A stretch of 26,755 bases of DNA, from assembly GCF_020741395.1 (NCBI RefSeq), contig NZ_DYZA01000044.1:1-26755 (forward strand), in the 5' to 3' direction. The translations under genes and the position numbers were made by a program. This document shows positions 1 through 8,210 of this stretch, piece by piece. The notes under the pieces were generated by a model. It searched no databases, was not told the DNA's origin, and worked only from the letters and a program-made list of their open reading frames with translations. Within the stretch, counting starts at the first letter, position 1, and the number at the start of each line of letters is the position of its first letter. The stretch is from Mailhella massiliensis (GTDB taxonomy: Bacteria; Desulfobacterota; Desulfovibrionia; Desulfovibrionales; Desulfovibrionaceae).

Positions 1-37
1 GGCTGTGAGTCAAATTGCATGGGGGCTTGAACCGTTG

Positions 38-82
38 AAAAAAAGAACGGGGCGCCGACCTGAGTAGTTCAGGCCGGCACCC
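38..82 (-). terminator. Rho-independent terminator downstream of RNase J
   Basis: Read on the - strand, 82-69 (GGGTGCCGGCCTGA) pairs with 63-50 across a 5-nt loop, giving a 14-bp stem. It is followed closely by seven T (plus-strand A at 38-44). Two positions pair as G-U only when the - strand is transcribed and are A-C mismatches on the + strand, so the structure belongs to - strand RNA. It is the first strong stop after rnj, about 155 nt past its stop codon. Confidence 0.85.
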
Positions 83-144
83 TTAAGGCGCGAGCAAATC
101 CTGACTTAAAAACTTGAATCTCAGAGGGAGATGCAACGCAACAG

Positions 145-171
145 AAGAGCCATGCCCGGAGACACGGCTCT
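145..171 (-). other. Stem-loop in the rnj 3' region
   Basis: On the - strand AGAGCCGTGTC (171-161) pairs with GGCATGGCTCT (156-146) around a UCCG loop. The 11-bp stem has two G-U pairs and again works only as - strand RNA. No T tract follows, so it is probably not a terminator by itself. Its 5' arm overlaps a second possible pairing with 217-226. Confidence 0.5.
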
Positions 172-236
172 TTTGTACGGCAGAAGGAGGGGTTGGTCTT
201 TCCAGACGGTTTTTCTCCGTGTCTCCCACAGTGGCT

Positions 237-1916
237 CTAGACCTGCGAGACTATGGGCACCACTATGGGATCCCTGCCCAGCACGTCGCGGAAGAAGCGG
301 CGCAGGCTGGAGCGGATGCGGTCGGAAAGGCGGGATATGTCGTTGGGGTTCGTGGATTCGAGCTGGTCGAGCACCAGACACTTGGCATCTTCCAGAAGAT
401 GGCTGTACTGCTGTTCAAACACGAAGCCCCGGGAAATCATTTCCGGCCCGTGCAGGACCTCCCCCGTTTCCGCGGCAACGACGAGCACCACGGCCACCAG
501 GCCTTCTCCTCCCAGAATGCGGCGTTCCTTGAGCACCATACGGCCCACGTCGCCCACGCCCTTGCCGTCCACCATGACGGATTCCACGGAAACCGGCTCT
601 TCCATGCGTATGGCGCCGGTCGTGAAGGTGACGGGCTGCCCGTCTTCAATGATCTTGATATGGTCATGCGGGACGCCGCATTCCTCGGCCAGCCGGGCAT
701 GCAGGGCGAGATGACGGTACTCCCCGTGCACGGGGATGAAATATTCGGGTTTTGTGGTTTCGATGATGTTTTTAAGTTCTCCCCGACAGGCGTGGCCTGT
801 GGCGTGCACGGTTCTTTCCGGGTTGTGATAGACCTCGGCGCCCAGGCGGTAAATCTGGTTGAGCACGCGCGACACGGCCCTGGCGTTGCCGGGAATGACG
901 CGGGAGGACATGATGATGGTGTCGCCTTCATGCAGGGAAAGCTGGCGGTGTTCTCCCCGGGCGATACGGGCCAGTGCTGAAAGGGGTTCTCCCTGTGTGC
1001 CCGTGGCGAGCACCACGGTCTGCCCCGGGTCGAGTTCCGGGAAGCCTGCGGCTTCGGTGTAGACGTTTTCCGGCCGTTCCAGAAGGCCCAGCTCCACGGC
1101 CTTGTCGATGTTGGTGGAAAGGCTGCGCCCGCTCACCAGCACGGAACGGCGGTATTTTTTCGCCAGTTCCAGCACGGTACGTATACGGCGGATGTGGCTT
1201 GAGAAAAGCGCGATGATGATGCGTCCTTTCACTTCGGAGAAAATGGCGTCCAGGTCGTCCCGCACCTGCCTCTCCGGTAGGGAGTGGCCGGGGTTTTCCA
1301 CATTGGTGGAGTCGGCGAGCAGAAGGCGTATACCTTTGTTTTCCCCTTCTTCGGAGAAGCGGGCGAAGTCGGAGAGGGGGTCGCAGGCTTCGTTGTCCAG
1401 AGGTGCAGGATCGAGCTTGATATCGCCGGTATGGAGCACTTTGCCCACGGGAGTTTCCACACCCAGGGCATAACACTGGGGGATGGAATGATGCACGGGA
1501 AGGAAGTGGAAGATAAGATTGCCCAGTGTGACCGTATCGTAGGACTGCATGGGCACAAGTTCCACCCTGTCCAGAAGTCCCTGTTCCTCCAGTTTGTGTT
1601 CCACAAGGGCGAGGGTGAAGGGCGAGCCGTAAATGCGTATGCCGCGCAGGCTCTTATACTGGAGCAGAAGCCAGGGCAGGGCGCCTATGTGGTCTTCATG
1701 GCCGTGGGTGAGCACGATGCCGAGCACCTTTTCCCCTTCGGTAAAGACGGATTCCAGCCTGGGAATGACGACATCCACGCCGAGCAGCGCGTCGTCGGGA
1801 AACATGAGGCCGCAATCCACCAGCACAACCCCCTGGTCGGTTTGCCATTTCTGGCAGTTCATGCCGATTTCGCCGTGTCCTCCCAGCGGGGTTATGGTCA
1901 GGTAAGGTTCAGACAT
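237..1916 (-). CDS. rnj: Ribonuclease J (metallo-beta-lactamase/beta-CASP RNase)
   Basis: 559 aa, the usual length for RNase J, an endo- and 5'-3' exoribonuclease that processes and degrades mRNA in the cytoplasm. The zinc motif HGHEDH is at residues 71-76 in the context LTHGHEDHIGALPW. The beta-lactamase fold covers the first ~200 residues. The beta-CASP part follows (ADSTNVENPG, then ATGTQGEPLSALARIA), with the closing motif IPVHGEYRHL. A C-terminal domain of ~110 residues completes it. The start is the ATG at 1916 because AAAGGA lies ~10 nt upstream and the family N-terminus (LTITPLGGHGEIGMN) begins there. A longer frame from 1979 would start inside the promoter. It is divergent from mntP. 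Confidence 0.95.
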   Translation of the reverse strand: MSEPYLTITPLGGHGEIGMNCQKWQTDQGVVLVDCGLMFPDDALLGVDVVIPRLESVFTEGEKVLGIVLTHGHEDHIGALPWLLLQYKSLRGIRIYGSPFTLALVEHKLEEQGLLDRVELVPMQSYDTVTLGNLIFHFLPVHHSIPQCYALGVETPVGKVLHTGDIKLDPAPLDNEACDPLSDFARFSEEGENKGIRLLLADSTNVENPGHSLPERQVRDDLDAIFSEVKGRIIIALFSSHIRRIRTVLELAKKYRRSVLVSGRSLSTNIDKAVELGLLERPENVYTEAAGFPELDPGQTVVLATGTQGEPLSALARIARGEHRQLSLHEGDTIIMSSRVIPGNARAVSRVLNQIYRLGAEVYHNPERTVHATGHACRGELKNIIETTKPEYFIPVHGEYRHLALHARLAEECGVPHDHIKIIEDGQPVTFTTGAIRMEEPVSVESVMVDGKGVGDVGRMVLKERRILGGEGLVAVVLVVAAETGEVLHGPEMISRGFVFEQQYSHLLEDAKCLVLDQLESTNPNDISRLSDRIRSSLRRFFRDVLGRDPIVVPIVSQV

Positions 1917-1952
1917 GTTCGGAAAATCCTTTGATTCTTTAGGGTACTTTTT

Positions 1953-1981
1953 ATCGTATCCCACTCCGCTTTTCAGCACAA
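1953..1981 (-). promoter_or_regulatory. Predicted sigma70-type promoter of rnj
   Basis: On the - strand TTGTGC (1981-1976) and TACGAT (1958-1953) are separated by 17 bp, upstream of the rnj start at 1916. The -35 hexamer is one arm of the palindrome at 1976-1991. Consensus match only. Confidence 0.55.
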
Positions 1982-1991
1982 GCTCTTGTGC
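1976..1991. promoter_or_regulatory. Palindrome shared by the divergent rnj and mntP promoters
   Basis: GCACAAG-CT-CTTGTGC is a perfect inverted repeat with 7-bp arms. Each arm contains the TTGTGC -35 hexamer of one of two back-to-back promoters. It could bind a dimeric regulator controlling both, or simply reflect two identical -35 boxes placed head to head. It does not resemble the MntR or Fur sites I know. Confidence 0.45.
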
Positions 1992-2013
1992 CCGGGGGTC
2001 GGATCAGTATAAT
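1986..2013 (+). promoter_or_regulatory. Predicted promoter of mntP
   Basis: TTGTGC (1986-1991), 16-bp spacer, perfect TATAAT (2008-2013). The mntP ATG is at 2040, leaving a leader of only ~20 nt. That is too short for the manganese-sensing yybP-ykoY riboswitch that precedes mntP in some bacteria. Confidence 0.65.
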
Positions 2014-2039
2014 GCGTCAAACCCTGTTTCGGAGTAGAT

Positions 2040-2609
2040 ATGTCGTTTTTCGCCGTACTCGCCATCGCCCTCGCTCTGGCCATGGACGCCTTCGCCGTGT
2101 CCGTCTCCGCCTCGGCAACGCTTCCCGTCGTTACCTGGGGGCATTACTTCCGTTTGTCCTTCCATTTCGGCTTGTTTCAGTTTCTCATGCCCGTCGTAGG
2201 CTGGTTTCTGGGAGTGTCCGTCCACAGCTACATCGAGGCTTGGGATCACTGGATAGCATTTGCCCTGCTTTCCCTCGTAGGCGTCAATATGCTACGTGAG
2301 GCGCGGGCGGGCGAAGAGGAGCAGCACACAGGCGGCGACCCGTCGCGAGGGCTCCAGCTTGTCATGCTGGCCGTAGCCACCAGCGTGGACGCCCTGGCCG
2401 TGGGGCTTTCCTTCGCCATGATCAACCTTTCGGTGTTGTGGCCCGCAGCAGTCATAGGCCTTGTCTGCGCGGCAGTCACGGCTGCGGGGGTAAAGCTCGG
2501 CCGCATACTCGGCGCATCCAGCATACTCGGCAACAAGGCCTCTATCTTGGGAGGACTGGTACTTATCGGCATAGGCATAAAAATTCTGCATGAACACGGT
2601 GCGTTGTGA
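2040..2609 (+). CDS. mntP: Putative manganese efflux pump MntP
   Basis: 189 aa inner-membrane protein of the MntP (DUF204) family, which exports Mn(II). It has about six hydrophobic helices and two related halves, each with an acidic signature: ALAMDAFAVSVSAS near residue 15 and VATSVDALAVGLSFA near residue 115. The aspartates in these helices are thought to line the ion path. The length matches the family (~190 aa). GGAG at 2031-2034 lies 5 nt before the ATG. It stands alone after its own promoter and is followed 88 bp later by pyrK. Confidence 0.93.
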   Translation: MSFFAVLAIALALAMDAFAVSVSASATLPVVTWGHYFRLSFHFGLFQFLMPVVGWFLGVSVHSYIEAWDHWIAFALLSLVGVNMLREARAGEEEQHTGGDPSRGLQLVMLAVATSVDALAVGLSFAMINLSVLWPAAVIGLVCAAVTAAGVKLGRILGASSILGNKASILGGLVLIGIGIKILHEHGAL

Positions 2610-2642
2610 GGAATATTAAAAGGGCTGGGCGGCACAACGCCC

Positions 2643-2671
2643 TTGACTGGGAAGGGGATCGGATACATATA
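2643..2671 (+). promoter_or_regulatory. Possible promoter of pyrKD
   Basis: TTGACT (2643-2648), 17-bp spacer, CATATA (2666-2671), ahead of the pyrK start at 2698. AAGGGC at 2620-2625 is complementary to GCCCTT at 2639-2644, so a small hairpin could overlap the -35; no T tract follows it. Consensus match only. Confidence 0.4.
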
Positions 2672-2697
2672 AAGGGAAAACACTTGCGGAGGCTCTC

Positions 2698-3549
2698 ATG
2701 ATTTCCCCTGTTCGCACAGAACTGACGGTAACGGACAATGTCCCCTTCGGCCAACCCGTGGCCGGACCTGCGGGAGTCTACCGTTTCTACGCGCTTACGC
2801 TGGAGCGCCCGGCCTGGAAAAGCTGGCGCCCCGGCCAGTTCATCATGTTGCGTCCCATGCAGGATAGCGAGGGCTCCACCTGGGCGCGCCCGCTTTCCAT
2901 CTGCCGGGTGACTTCGCAGAGCCTCGTGCTGTTTTTCCGTGTCCTCGGCCCGGGGACGGACCGGCTTTCCCGCCTGAAAAGCGGCGACAGGGTGGTGGTA
3001 TGGGGCCCTCTCGGCACCAGCTTTGAGATGCGGCCCGACACTCCGACGCTGCTTCTTGCCCGCGGCGTGGGTATCGCTCCCTTTGCCGGTTATGCCGACG
3101 TGCATCCCGCACCTGCGAGCCTGTTCATGCTTTTCGGGCACGGTCTGCCCAGCAATAACTACCCTACCGATGCCATGGCCGCACGCATGGAAATGGAAAA
3201 CATGCGTGACCGTACCCCCGGGGAGCTTGAACAGTTTCACAAGGTTGTAAGGGAAAAGATGATGGAGTACAAGGAACACGGGGGAATGTGTCTGGCCTGC
3301 GGCCCCATGCCGTTTCTGAAGCGTGTATGGGAGCGTGCCATGGAGCTGGAACTGCCCACGCAGCTTTCTCTGGAAGAGCGCATGGCCTGCGGCACCGGCG
3401 CCTGCCTCGGCTGTACCACCATCACGTCCAAGCACTGGCCCGACCCCGTCCGGGCGGGACTTCCCGTGCAGACCTGCACCAGCGGACCGGTCTTCTGGGC
3501 ATCCGATATTGACCTTCATGCAGTCCTGCCGGGAGAAAGGAGCGTATGA
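2698..3549 (+). CDS. pyrK: Dihydroorotate dehydrogenase B electron-transfer subunit (PyrK)
   Basis: 283 aa. PyrK carries FAD and a [2Fe-2S] cluster and passes electrons from the catalytic subunit PyrD to NAD+. An N-terminal FAD-binding barrel has the flavin motif RPLSICR near residue 65. A nucleotide-binding part has ARGVGIAPF near residue 122, with Arg where the usual motif has Gly. The C-terminal cluster motif is ACGTGACLGC followed by QTCTSGPVF, giving the expected four cysteines. It is slightly longer than the usual ~255 aa. GGAGG at 2688-2692 sets the start. Its stop overlaps the pyrD start in ATGA, so the two are probably translationally coupled. Confidence 0.9.
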   Translation: MISPVRTELTVTDNVPFGQPVAGPAGVYRFYALTLERPAWKSWRPGQFIMLRPMQDSEGSTWARPLSICRVTSQSLVLFFRVLGPGTDRLSRLKSGDRVVVWGPLGTSFEMRPDTPTLLLARGVGIAPFAGYADVHPAPASLFMLFGHGLPSNNYPTDAMAARMEMENMRDRTPGELEQFHKVVREKMMEYKEHGGMCLACGPMPFLKRVWERAMELELPTQLSLEERMACGTGACLGCTTITSKHWPDPVRAGLPVQTCTSGPVFWASDIDLHAVLPGERSV

Positions 3550-4466
3550 TGGATTTTCGCGTATCTCTTGCCGAAGGACGTCTTGACCTGAAAAATCCCG
3601 TTCTGAGCGCATCCGGTACTTTCGGAAGCGGTTTGGAATACCGCCCTTACGGTGATATCACGCAGCTTGGGGGCATCATCACCAACGGGCTTACGCTCCG
3701 CCCCTGCGCGGGTGCGCCCATGCCTCGTGTGGCGGAAACTCCCTCGGGCATGCTGAACGCTGTGGGGACGCAAAACGACGGTGCGGCTCATTTTGTGAGC
3801 GCAGTGCTGCCGGAGCTGCCTTGGCAGGACGTGCCGATCATCCCCAACCTGAACGCCTCCAATGTGGATGAGTTTGCGGAGCTGGCCTCCATACTGGCTT
3901 CGGAACGGGGGGTGGCGGCTCTGGAAGTAAACCTTTCCTGCCGCAACGATCACCGCGGCGGACAGCGTTTCTGTCAGAACCCGGTGACGGCCGCGCGCGC
4001 CGTGAACTCCGTGAAGCGTGCTGCAGGCAACAAACCTGTTATTGCCAAGCTTTCCCCGCAGATCATGGACATTGTAGAGGTGGCAAGAGCCGTGGAGGCA
4101 GCCGGGGCCGATATCATTTCCTGTATCGGCACCATCCAGGGCATGGCTGTGGATATCACAACGCGCCGTCCCATGCTGGGGAATGTGGTCGGCGGATTGT
4201 CCGGACCGGCGGTAAAGCCCGTGGCGCTGCATTGCGTGTGGCAGATAGCGAAAGTTGTCCAGGTACCCATCATCGGCGTGGGCGGAATACGTTCCGCACG
4301 CGACGTTCTGGAATTTCTTCTGGTGGGTGCCCATGCCGTGGCCGTAGGTACGGCAAACTTCAGCGATCCGGGAACCATTTTCCGCATCATCCGCGAACTT
4401 CCTGCCCTGTGTGAGGAAATGGGTATCGAGGATCTGGAAAGCTTCCGCGGCTCTCTTGACGCTTAG
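3546..4466 (+). CDS. pyrD: Dihydroorotate dehydrogenase B catalytic subunit (PyrD, class 1B)
   Basis: 306 aa FMN enzyme oxidising dihydroorotate to orotate in de novo pyrimidine synthesis. It is class 1B because it is paired with pyrK. The family landmarks are NPVLSASGTFGSG near the N-terminus, EVNLSCRN with the expected catalytic Cys132, AKLSPQIMDIVE, GGLSGPAVKP, and the phosphate-binding IIGVGGIRSARD and AVAVGTANF. The residue after the catalytic Cys is Arg, where the family usually has Pro. AAGGAG at 3538-3542 serves the ATG at 3546; a second ATG at 3549 is possible. A terminator follows at 4481. Confidence 0.93.
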   Translation: MMDFRVSLAEGRLDLKNPVLSASGTFGSGLEYRPYGDITQLGGIITNGLTLRPCAGAPMPRVAETPSGMLNAVGTQNDGAAHFVSAVLPELPWQDVPIIPNLNASNVDEFAELASILASERGVAALEVNLSCRNDHRGGQRFCQNPVTAARAVNSVKRAAGNKPVIAKLSPQIMDIVEVARAVEAAGADIISCIGTIQGMAVDITTRRPMLGNVVGGLSGPAVKPVALHCVWQIAKVVQVPIIGVGGIRSARDVLEFLLVGAHAVAVGTANFSDPGTIFRIIRELPALCEEMGIEDLESFRGSLDA

Positions 4467-4480
4467 CAGAGTTTTTCCGT

Positions 4481-4515
4481 AAAAGCCCCTCTTTCTCTGC
4501 GGGAGAGGGGCTTTT
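4481..4515. terminator. Two-way terminator between pyrD and alr
   Basis: AAAAGCCCCTCT (4481-4492) and AGAGGGGCTTTT (4504-4515) form a 12-bp stem with an 11-nt loop. T runs on both strands let it stop pyrKD from the left and alr from the right. Confidence 0.85.
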
Positions 4516-4554
4516 CCTTGGGCATACCGTCATTGCAGAACGAAGGGGAAATCG

Positions 4555-5667
4555 TCACTCTGTTTTATTTTTTCCTAGCAGGCAGGTTACTTCATAGGGA
4601 ATAGTACCCCACCAGTCGGCGATTTCCTGTGCGGAAACGGCATTGCCCGGACCACCCAGCACATAGGCTCTGTCGCCCGGGGAGGGGGGGGCGGGAAGCT
4701 CCGTGAGATCCACGCAGGTCATCTGCATGGCTACTCGGCCGATGACGGGCACGCGGGTGCCGTTGATACACATGCAGGTTCCGGGAGCGGGGTTGCGGCG
4801 GTACCCGTCGGCATAACCTATGGCCACCCAGCCCACCAGACGTTCCGAATCCGCCTTGTAGGTGCGGCCGTAGCCCAGGCTTTCCCCTTTATGAAGAGGA
4901 TGGACGCTGAGGATGGGGGCGGATACCTCCATCACGGGCAGAAGATTTCCGCAGATGCCTTCCTTTTCCGTTCCGTGCAGAGGGTCGTAGCCGTAGAGGG
5001 CTATGCCGGGGCGGCATATATCTTCGCTGTCCGTGACCAGCGTAGCCAGTCCGGCGGTATTGCCGAGAGAGCAGCGCATGTCGGGAAAGCTCCGGTGCAT
5101 GATGGCCGCCGCGCTATAAAAGAGTTCACACTGACCGGCCGTATATGCGTCTTCGTCGGGATCATCGGCCACGGAGAGGTGGGAAATCTGGACAACAGGA
5201 CGGATATTCTCGGCTCCCGCAAGAAATCCGGCTACCTTTTCCATGGCACTTAAAGGGAACCCCAGGCGACCCATGCCGGTATCCACCTTGACGGCTATAT
5301 CCAGGATCTGACGGCGGCCCTGCATGGCCTCTTTTACGGCGAGCAGCCCTTCCTTGCTGTGAATGAGCGGGACAAGGCCCTTTTCCAGGGCAAGCGCCAC
5401 GTCCTCTTCCTCGGGGACAGGGCAGAGCAGGGAAACGATGTGGCCGGAAAAGCCGTTTTCCCTTATGAGGGCCGCTTCCTTGAGCGTGCCTGCGGCGGCC
5501 CAGGTTATGCCCAGTTTTTCCAGTTCCAAGGCTGCCCTTGCCACTCCGTGCCCGTAGGCGTCGGCCTTGATGACGGGCATCAAGGTGTGGCCTTTTTGCA
5601 TCAATACACTGATATTATGGCGGAAATTTTCCCAATTGATATGTACGCGGCAGGAAGGTTCTTTCAT
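4555..5667 (-). CDS. alr: Alanine racemase
   Basis: 370 aa, the usual size for this PLP enzyme, which makes D-alanine for peptidoglycan. The PLP lysine is Lys34 in MPVIKADAYGHG. The C-terminal part has SLGYGRTY, which holds the catalytic Tyr, and VAIGYADGYRR. An eight-stranded barrel and a C-terminal beta domain are expected. The ATG at 5667 is chosen because CGGGAG lies ~8 nt upstream and the family N-terminus (CRVHINWENFRHNI) follows at once. ATGs at 5688 and 5754 have no ribosome-binding site. It is divergent from lptD. Confidence 0.93.
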   Translation of the reverse strand: MKEPSCRVHINWENFRHNISVLMQKGHTLMPVIKADAYGHGVARAALELEKLGITWAAAGTLKEAALIRENGFSGHIVSLLCPVPEEEDVALALEKGLVPLIHSKEGLLAVKEAMQGRRQILDIAVKVDTGMGRLGFPLSAMEKVAGFLAGAENIRPVVQISHLSVADDPDEDAYTAGQCELFYSAAAIMHRSFPDMRCSLGNTAGLATLVTDSEDICRPGIALYGYDPLHGTEKEGICGNLLPVMEVSAPILSVHPLHKGESLGYGRTYKADSERLVGWVAIGYADGYRRNPAPGTCMCINGTRVPVIGRVAMQMTCVDLTELPAPPSPGDRAYVLGGPGNAVSAQEIADWWGTIPYEVTCLLGKNKTE

Positions 5668-5762
5668 GGCAAAGCTCCCGTTCTCCATGGAGACATTCGG
5701 CGTTAAGCCCTGTCCGGGGGCTTTTTTTCGCACGATTTGTATGTTATGGAACATCTAGTTCT

Positions 5763-5779
5763 GGCCGGGACTTCCGGCC
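5763..5779. other. Hairpin between alr and lptD
   Basis: GGCCGG (5763-5768) and CCGGCC (5774-5779) form a perfect 6-bp stem with a 5-nt loop. It sits directly before an in-frame ATG at 5780 and makes that ATG an unlikely start for lptD. No T tract on either strand. Confidence 0.4.
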
Positions 5780-5857
5780 ATGTGTCCGGCGGCCGTCTTT
5801 TGTTGCACTCTTTTGCCTCTACCGCCTCTTCTTCTGTCTTGCAACCCGGAAAATGCC

Positions 5858-8203
5858 GTGTTCTTTCCTTTTTCTCCCTCCAATTTTGTGTCACGTCTGT
5901 TTCTGGCCGTATGTGCGGCGCTGTTGTGCCTTTCTTCCTCTGCGGCAGCGGCGGAGGGGCAGAAGTCTCTGACCACGCGCGGTGAGCTCCCCTGGACCCT
6001 CAACGCCGACAAGCTCGTCAGTCTGGAAGACGGCGTGATCGTGGAGGCCACGGGCAGCGTGCTTCTCCAGCGCGGCGAAGACTACATGAAGGCCGATTTT
6101 GCGAGGTACTACACCACCACCAACTGGATTTTTGTGCAGGGCCATGTGGAGGCACGCATGGGCCGGGACATGCTGAACGCCGCGGAGGCGGAGTTCGACC
6201 TCACGTCCCGTACCGGCTGGCTTAAAGACGGCTCCATTTTCATTGCCGGGCCTCACATGTACGTCACGGGCGAAAAGGTGGATAAGCTTTTCGGCGACCG
6301 GTACCTTTTTAAAAATGCCAAAGTCACGGCCTGCGACGGCGATGTTCCCGCCTGGTCCCTGGCCGCGGAGCAGGCCGAGATAGAAATCGACGGCTATGCC
6401 AAGCTTTCCCACACCACCTTGAATATTCTCGACATGCCTCTGGTGGGATCTCCCTTTCTGGTGCTGCCTGCCAAAACTACACGTCAGTCCGGCCTGCTCA
6501 TGCCGGACTTCGGCTACAGCAGCCTGAACGGTGCGTTTTTTTCCGTGCCCTATTTTCAGGTGATCGACGAAAGCCGTGACCTGACCTTCTATTCCACCTA
6601 CATGAGCAGGGCCGGCTTCATGCCCGGCATTGAATACCGTTCCCATACCCGCGATCAGGACAAGACCTGGCTGGCTTTCGACTTTTTGTACGATAAGCAC
6701 AAGTTCAGCACGGAAAAGGGCGACCGCATCAACGATACCGACGGCAAGGTGAATACCAACGAGGAGCGCTTCTGGCTGCGCGGCATGGGCGACGGCTTCG
6801 TGGGCGACTCCGGCTGGCGTTACCGCTACAATCTGGACTATGTGTCCGACCAGAACTTCCTGCGCCAGTTCCGCGACATGCGTACCGGCTTCAACCACAG
6901 CCGCGACGCCCTTTATGACATGTTCGGCCGTGACCTTCAGGAAGTGGACAAGAACCGCGTGAGCGAGGGCTTCGTGTACCGCGACTGGGATCGCTTCATG
7001 GTCTCCCTGGGCTTCCGCTACGAACAGATTCCCTATCTGGGGCACGGCAACACCCCTCACAGCGAGGATACCACGGTGCAGCGTATCCCCCTGAACCTTT
7101 ACCTGTTCAAGGGCCGCATGCTGGAAGAACTGCCTCTGGAACTTCAGGGCGAAGTGTCGAGCGCCTATGAGTATCGCGCCAAGGGCATACGCGGCCTGCG
7201 CACGGAGATACACCCCGAGCTCAGCCTTCCCGTCAATCTTCCCGGGGCTTCCATGCTTCTGACGGGCGGCATACGCCAGACCTATTACAACAGCACGCAC
7301 ACCGAGCTTGTGGACAGTCAGCGCTGGACTCGCGGAGGAGGCACCAAGGACCGCTTCATTCCCGATATGAGTGCAGAACTTTTCACACAGGCTTCCCGCG
7401 TGTGGGAAATGCCGGAAAACCACCTGGAGGCCACGGCCGAGAACGTGGGCAGGACGAGCTGGACAGGCCTGCGCCACAGGGTGCAGCCCCGCCTGACCTA
7501 TGCGTGGACGCCGGAGAAGGATCAGTCCGAGAATCCCATCTTTGAGGAAATGGACCGCATCAAGCCTTCGCAGAGGCTGAGGCTTTCCTTTACCAATATA
7601 CTTACGGCCCGGCGCGAGACAGTTTCGGGCGCCAAGGGAAATTACAAAACAGGCACGAGCTATTTTGACCCCGTGCGCTGGGAGATAGCCACCGGTTACG
7701 ACATTGACGAGGCGGAGCGCACCAAATACCGCAACCTGTACGGCCGCAGGCCCTGGATGGATGCCTATTCCTATCTGGAACTCAGGCCGGTGAACTGGCT
7801 GAGCCTGTGGAACCGCCTCTATGTATCCATGTACGGAGAGGGGATAACCCGCAGCGATACCGGGGCTACTCTGTCCAATGCCCGCTGGGGTTCATGGAGC
7901 GTGTCGTACAGCACCCGCGACAAGTATTACAATTATCTTGATGAGATGAAGCGCGACAATTTGAGCGACATGCGCTTCACTTCGCCGCAGCGCCTGCTGA
8001 CCAATACTTTTACCTTCCGTCCATGGAGCAATATATCCCTTTACTACCGTACGCAAGACAATATTGAAACCGGCAAGAACTATGAGCGCCATTTCGCCAT
8101 AGGTTATTATCATCAGTGCTTCCACCTCATCGGTTCCATACAAAACAAGGCCAGGGACAATTCCTATCGGGTCATCCTTGAACTGCCCGGCCTGAATTTC
8201 TGA
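5858..8203 (+). CDS. lptD: LPS-assembly protein LptD
   Basis: Outer-membrane barrel that, with LptE, inserts LPS into the outer leaflet. 781 aa from this start, close to the E. coli length of 784. A signal peptide (RLFLAVCAALLCLSSSAAAA) is followed by the periplasmic OstA-type jellyroll (VEATGSVLLQRGEDYMKAD, NAAEAEFDLTSRTGW) and a long barrel rich in alternating aromatic residues. It ends in ...LNF, a terminal Phe as expected for Bam substrates. The start is uncertain. The frame opens with ATG at 5780, which has a hairpin in front, no ribosome-binding site and a Cys/Pro-rich lead. GTG at 5858 has a weak GGA nearby, and GTG at 5888 gives the shortest signal peptide (MSRLFLAV). Confidence 0.88.
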   Translation: MFFPFSPSNFVSRLFLAVCAALLCLSSSAAAAEGQKSLTTRGELPWTLNADKLVSLEDGVIVEATGSVLLQRGEDYMKADFARYYTTTNWIFVQGHVEARMGRDMLNAAEAEFDLTSRTGWLKDGSIFIAGPHMYVTGEKVDKLFGDRYLFKNAKVTACDGDVPAWSLAAEQAEIEIDGYAKLSHTTLNILDMPLVGSPFLVLPAKTTRQSGLLMPDFGYSSLNGAFFSVPYFQVIDESRDLTFYSTYMSRAGFMPGIEYRSHTRDQDKTWLAFDFLYDKHKFSTEKGDRINDTDGKVNTNEERFWLRGMGDGFVGDSGWRYRYNLDYVSDQNFLRQFRDMRTGFNHSRDALYDMFGRDLQEVDKNRVSEGFVYRDWDRFMVSLGFRYEQIPYLGHGNTPHSEDTTVQRIPLNLYLFKGRMLEELPLELQGEVSSAYEYRAKGIRGLRTEIHPELSLPVNLPGASMLLTGGIRQTYYNSTHTELVDSQRWTRGGGTKDRFIPDMSAELFTQASRVWEMPENHLEATAENVGRTSWTGLRHRVQPRLTYAWTPEKDQSENPIFEEMDRIKPSQRLRLSFTNILTARRETVSGAKGNYKTGTSYFDPVRWEIATGYDIDEAERTKYRNLYGRRPWMDAYSYLELRPVNWLSLWNRLYVSMYGEGITRSDTGATLSNARWGSWSVSYSTRDKYYNYLDEMKRDNLSDMRFTSPQRLLTNTFTFRPWSNISLYYRTQDNIETGKNYERHFAIGYYHQCFHLIGSIQNKARDNSYRVILELPGLNF

Positions 8204-8210
8204 GGTCGCC

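Noticed and set aside
114..2249. Long open frames on the + strand opposite rnj (for example 114-980 and 1284-1934)
   Set aside because: They mirror a well-supported gene, as is common in high-GC DNA, and resemble no family.
5780..5857. Longer LptD start at ATG 5780
   Set aside because: No ribosome-binding site, a hairpin directly in front, and a Cys/Pro-rich N-terminus ahead of a perfectly normal signal peptide.
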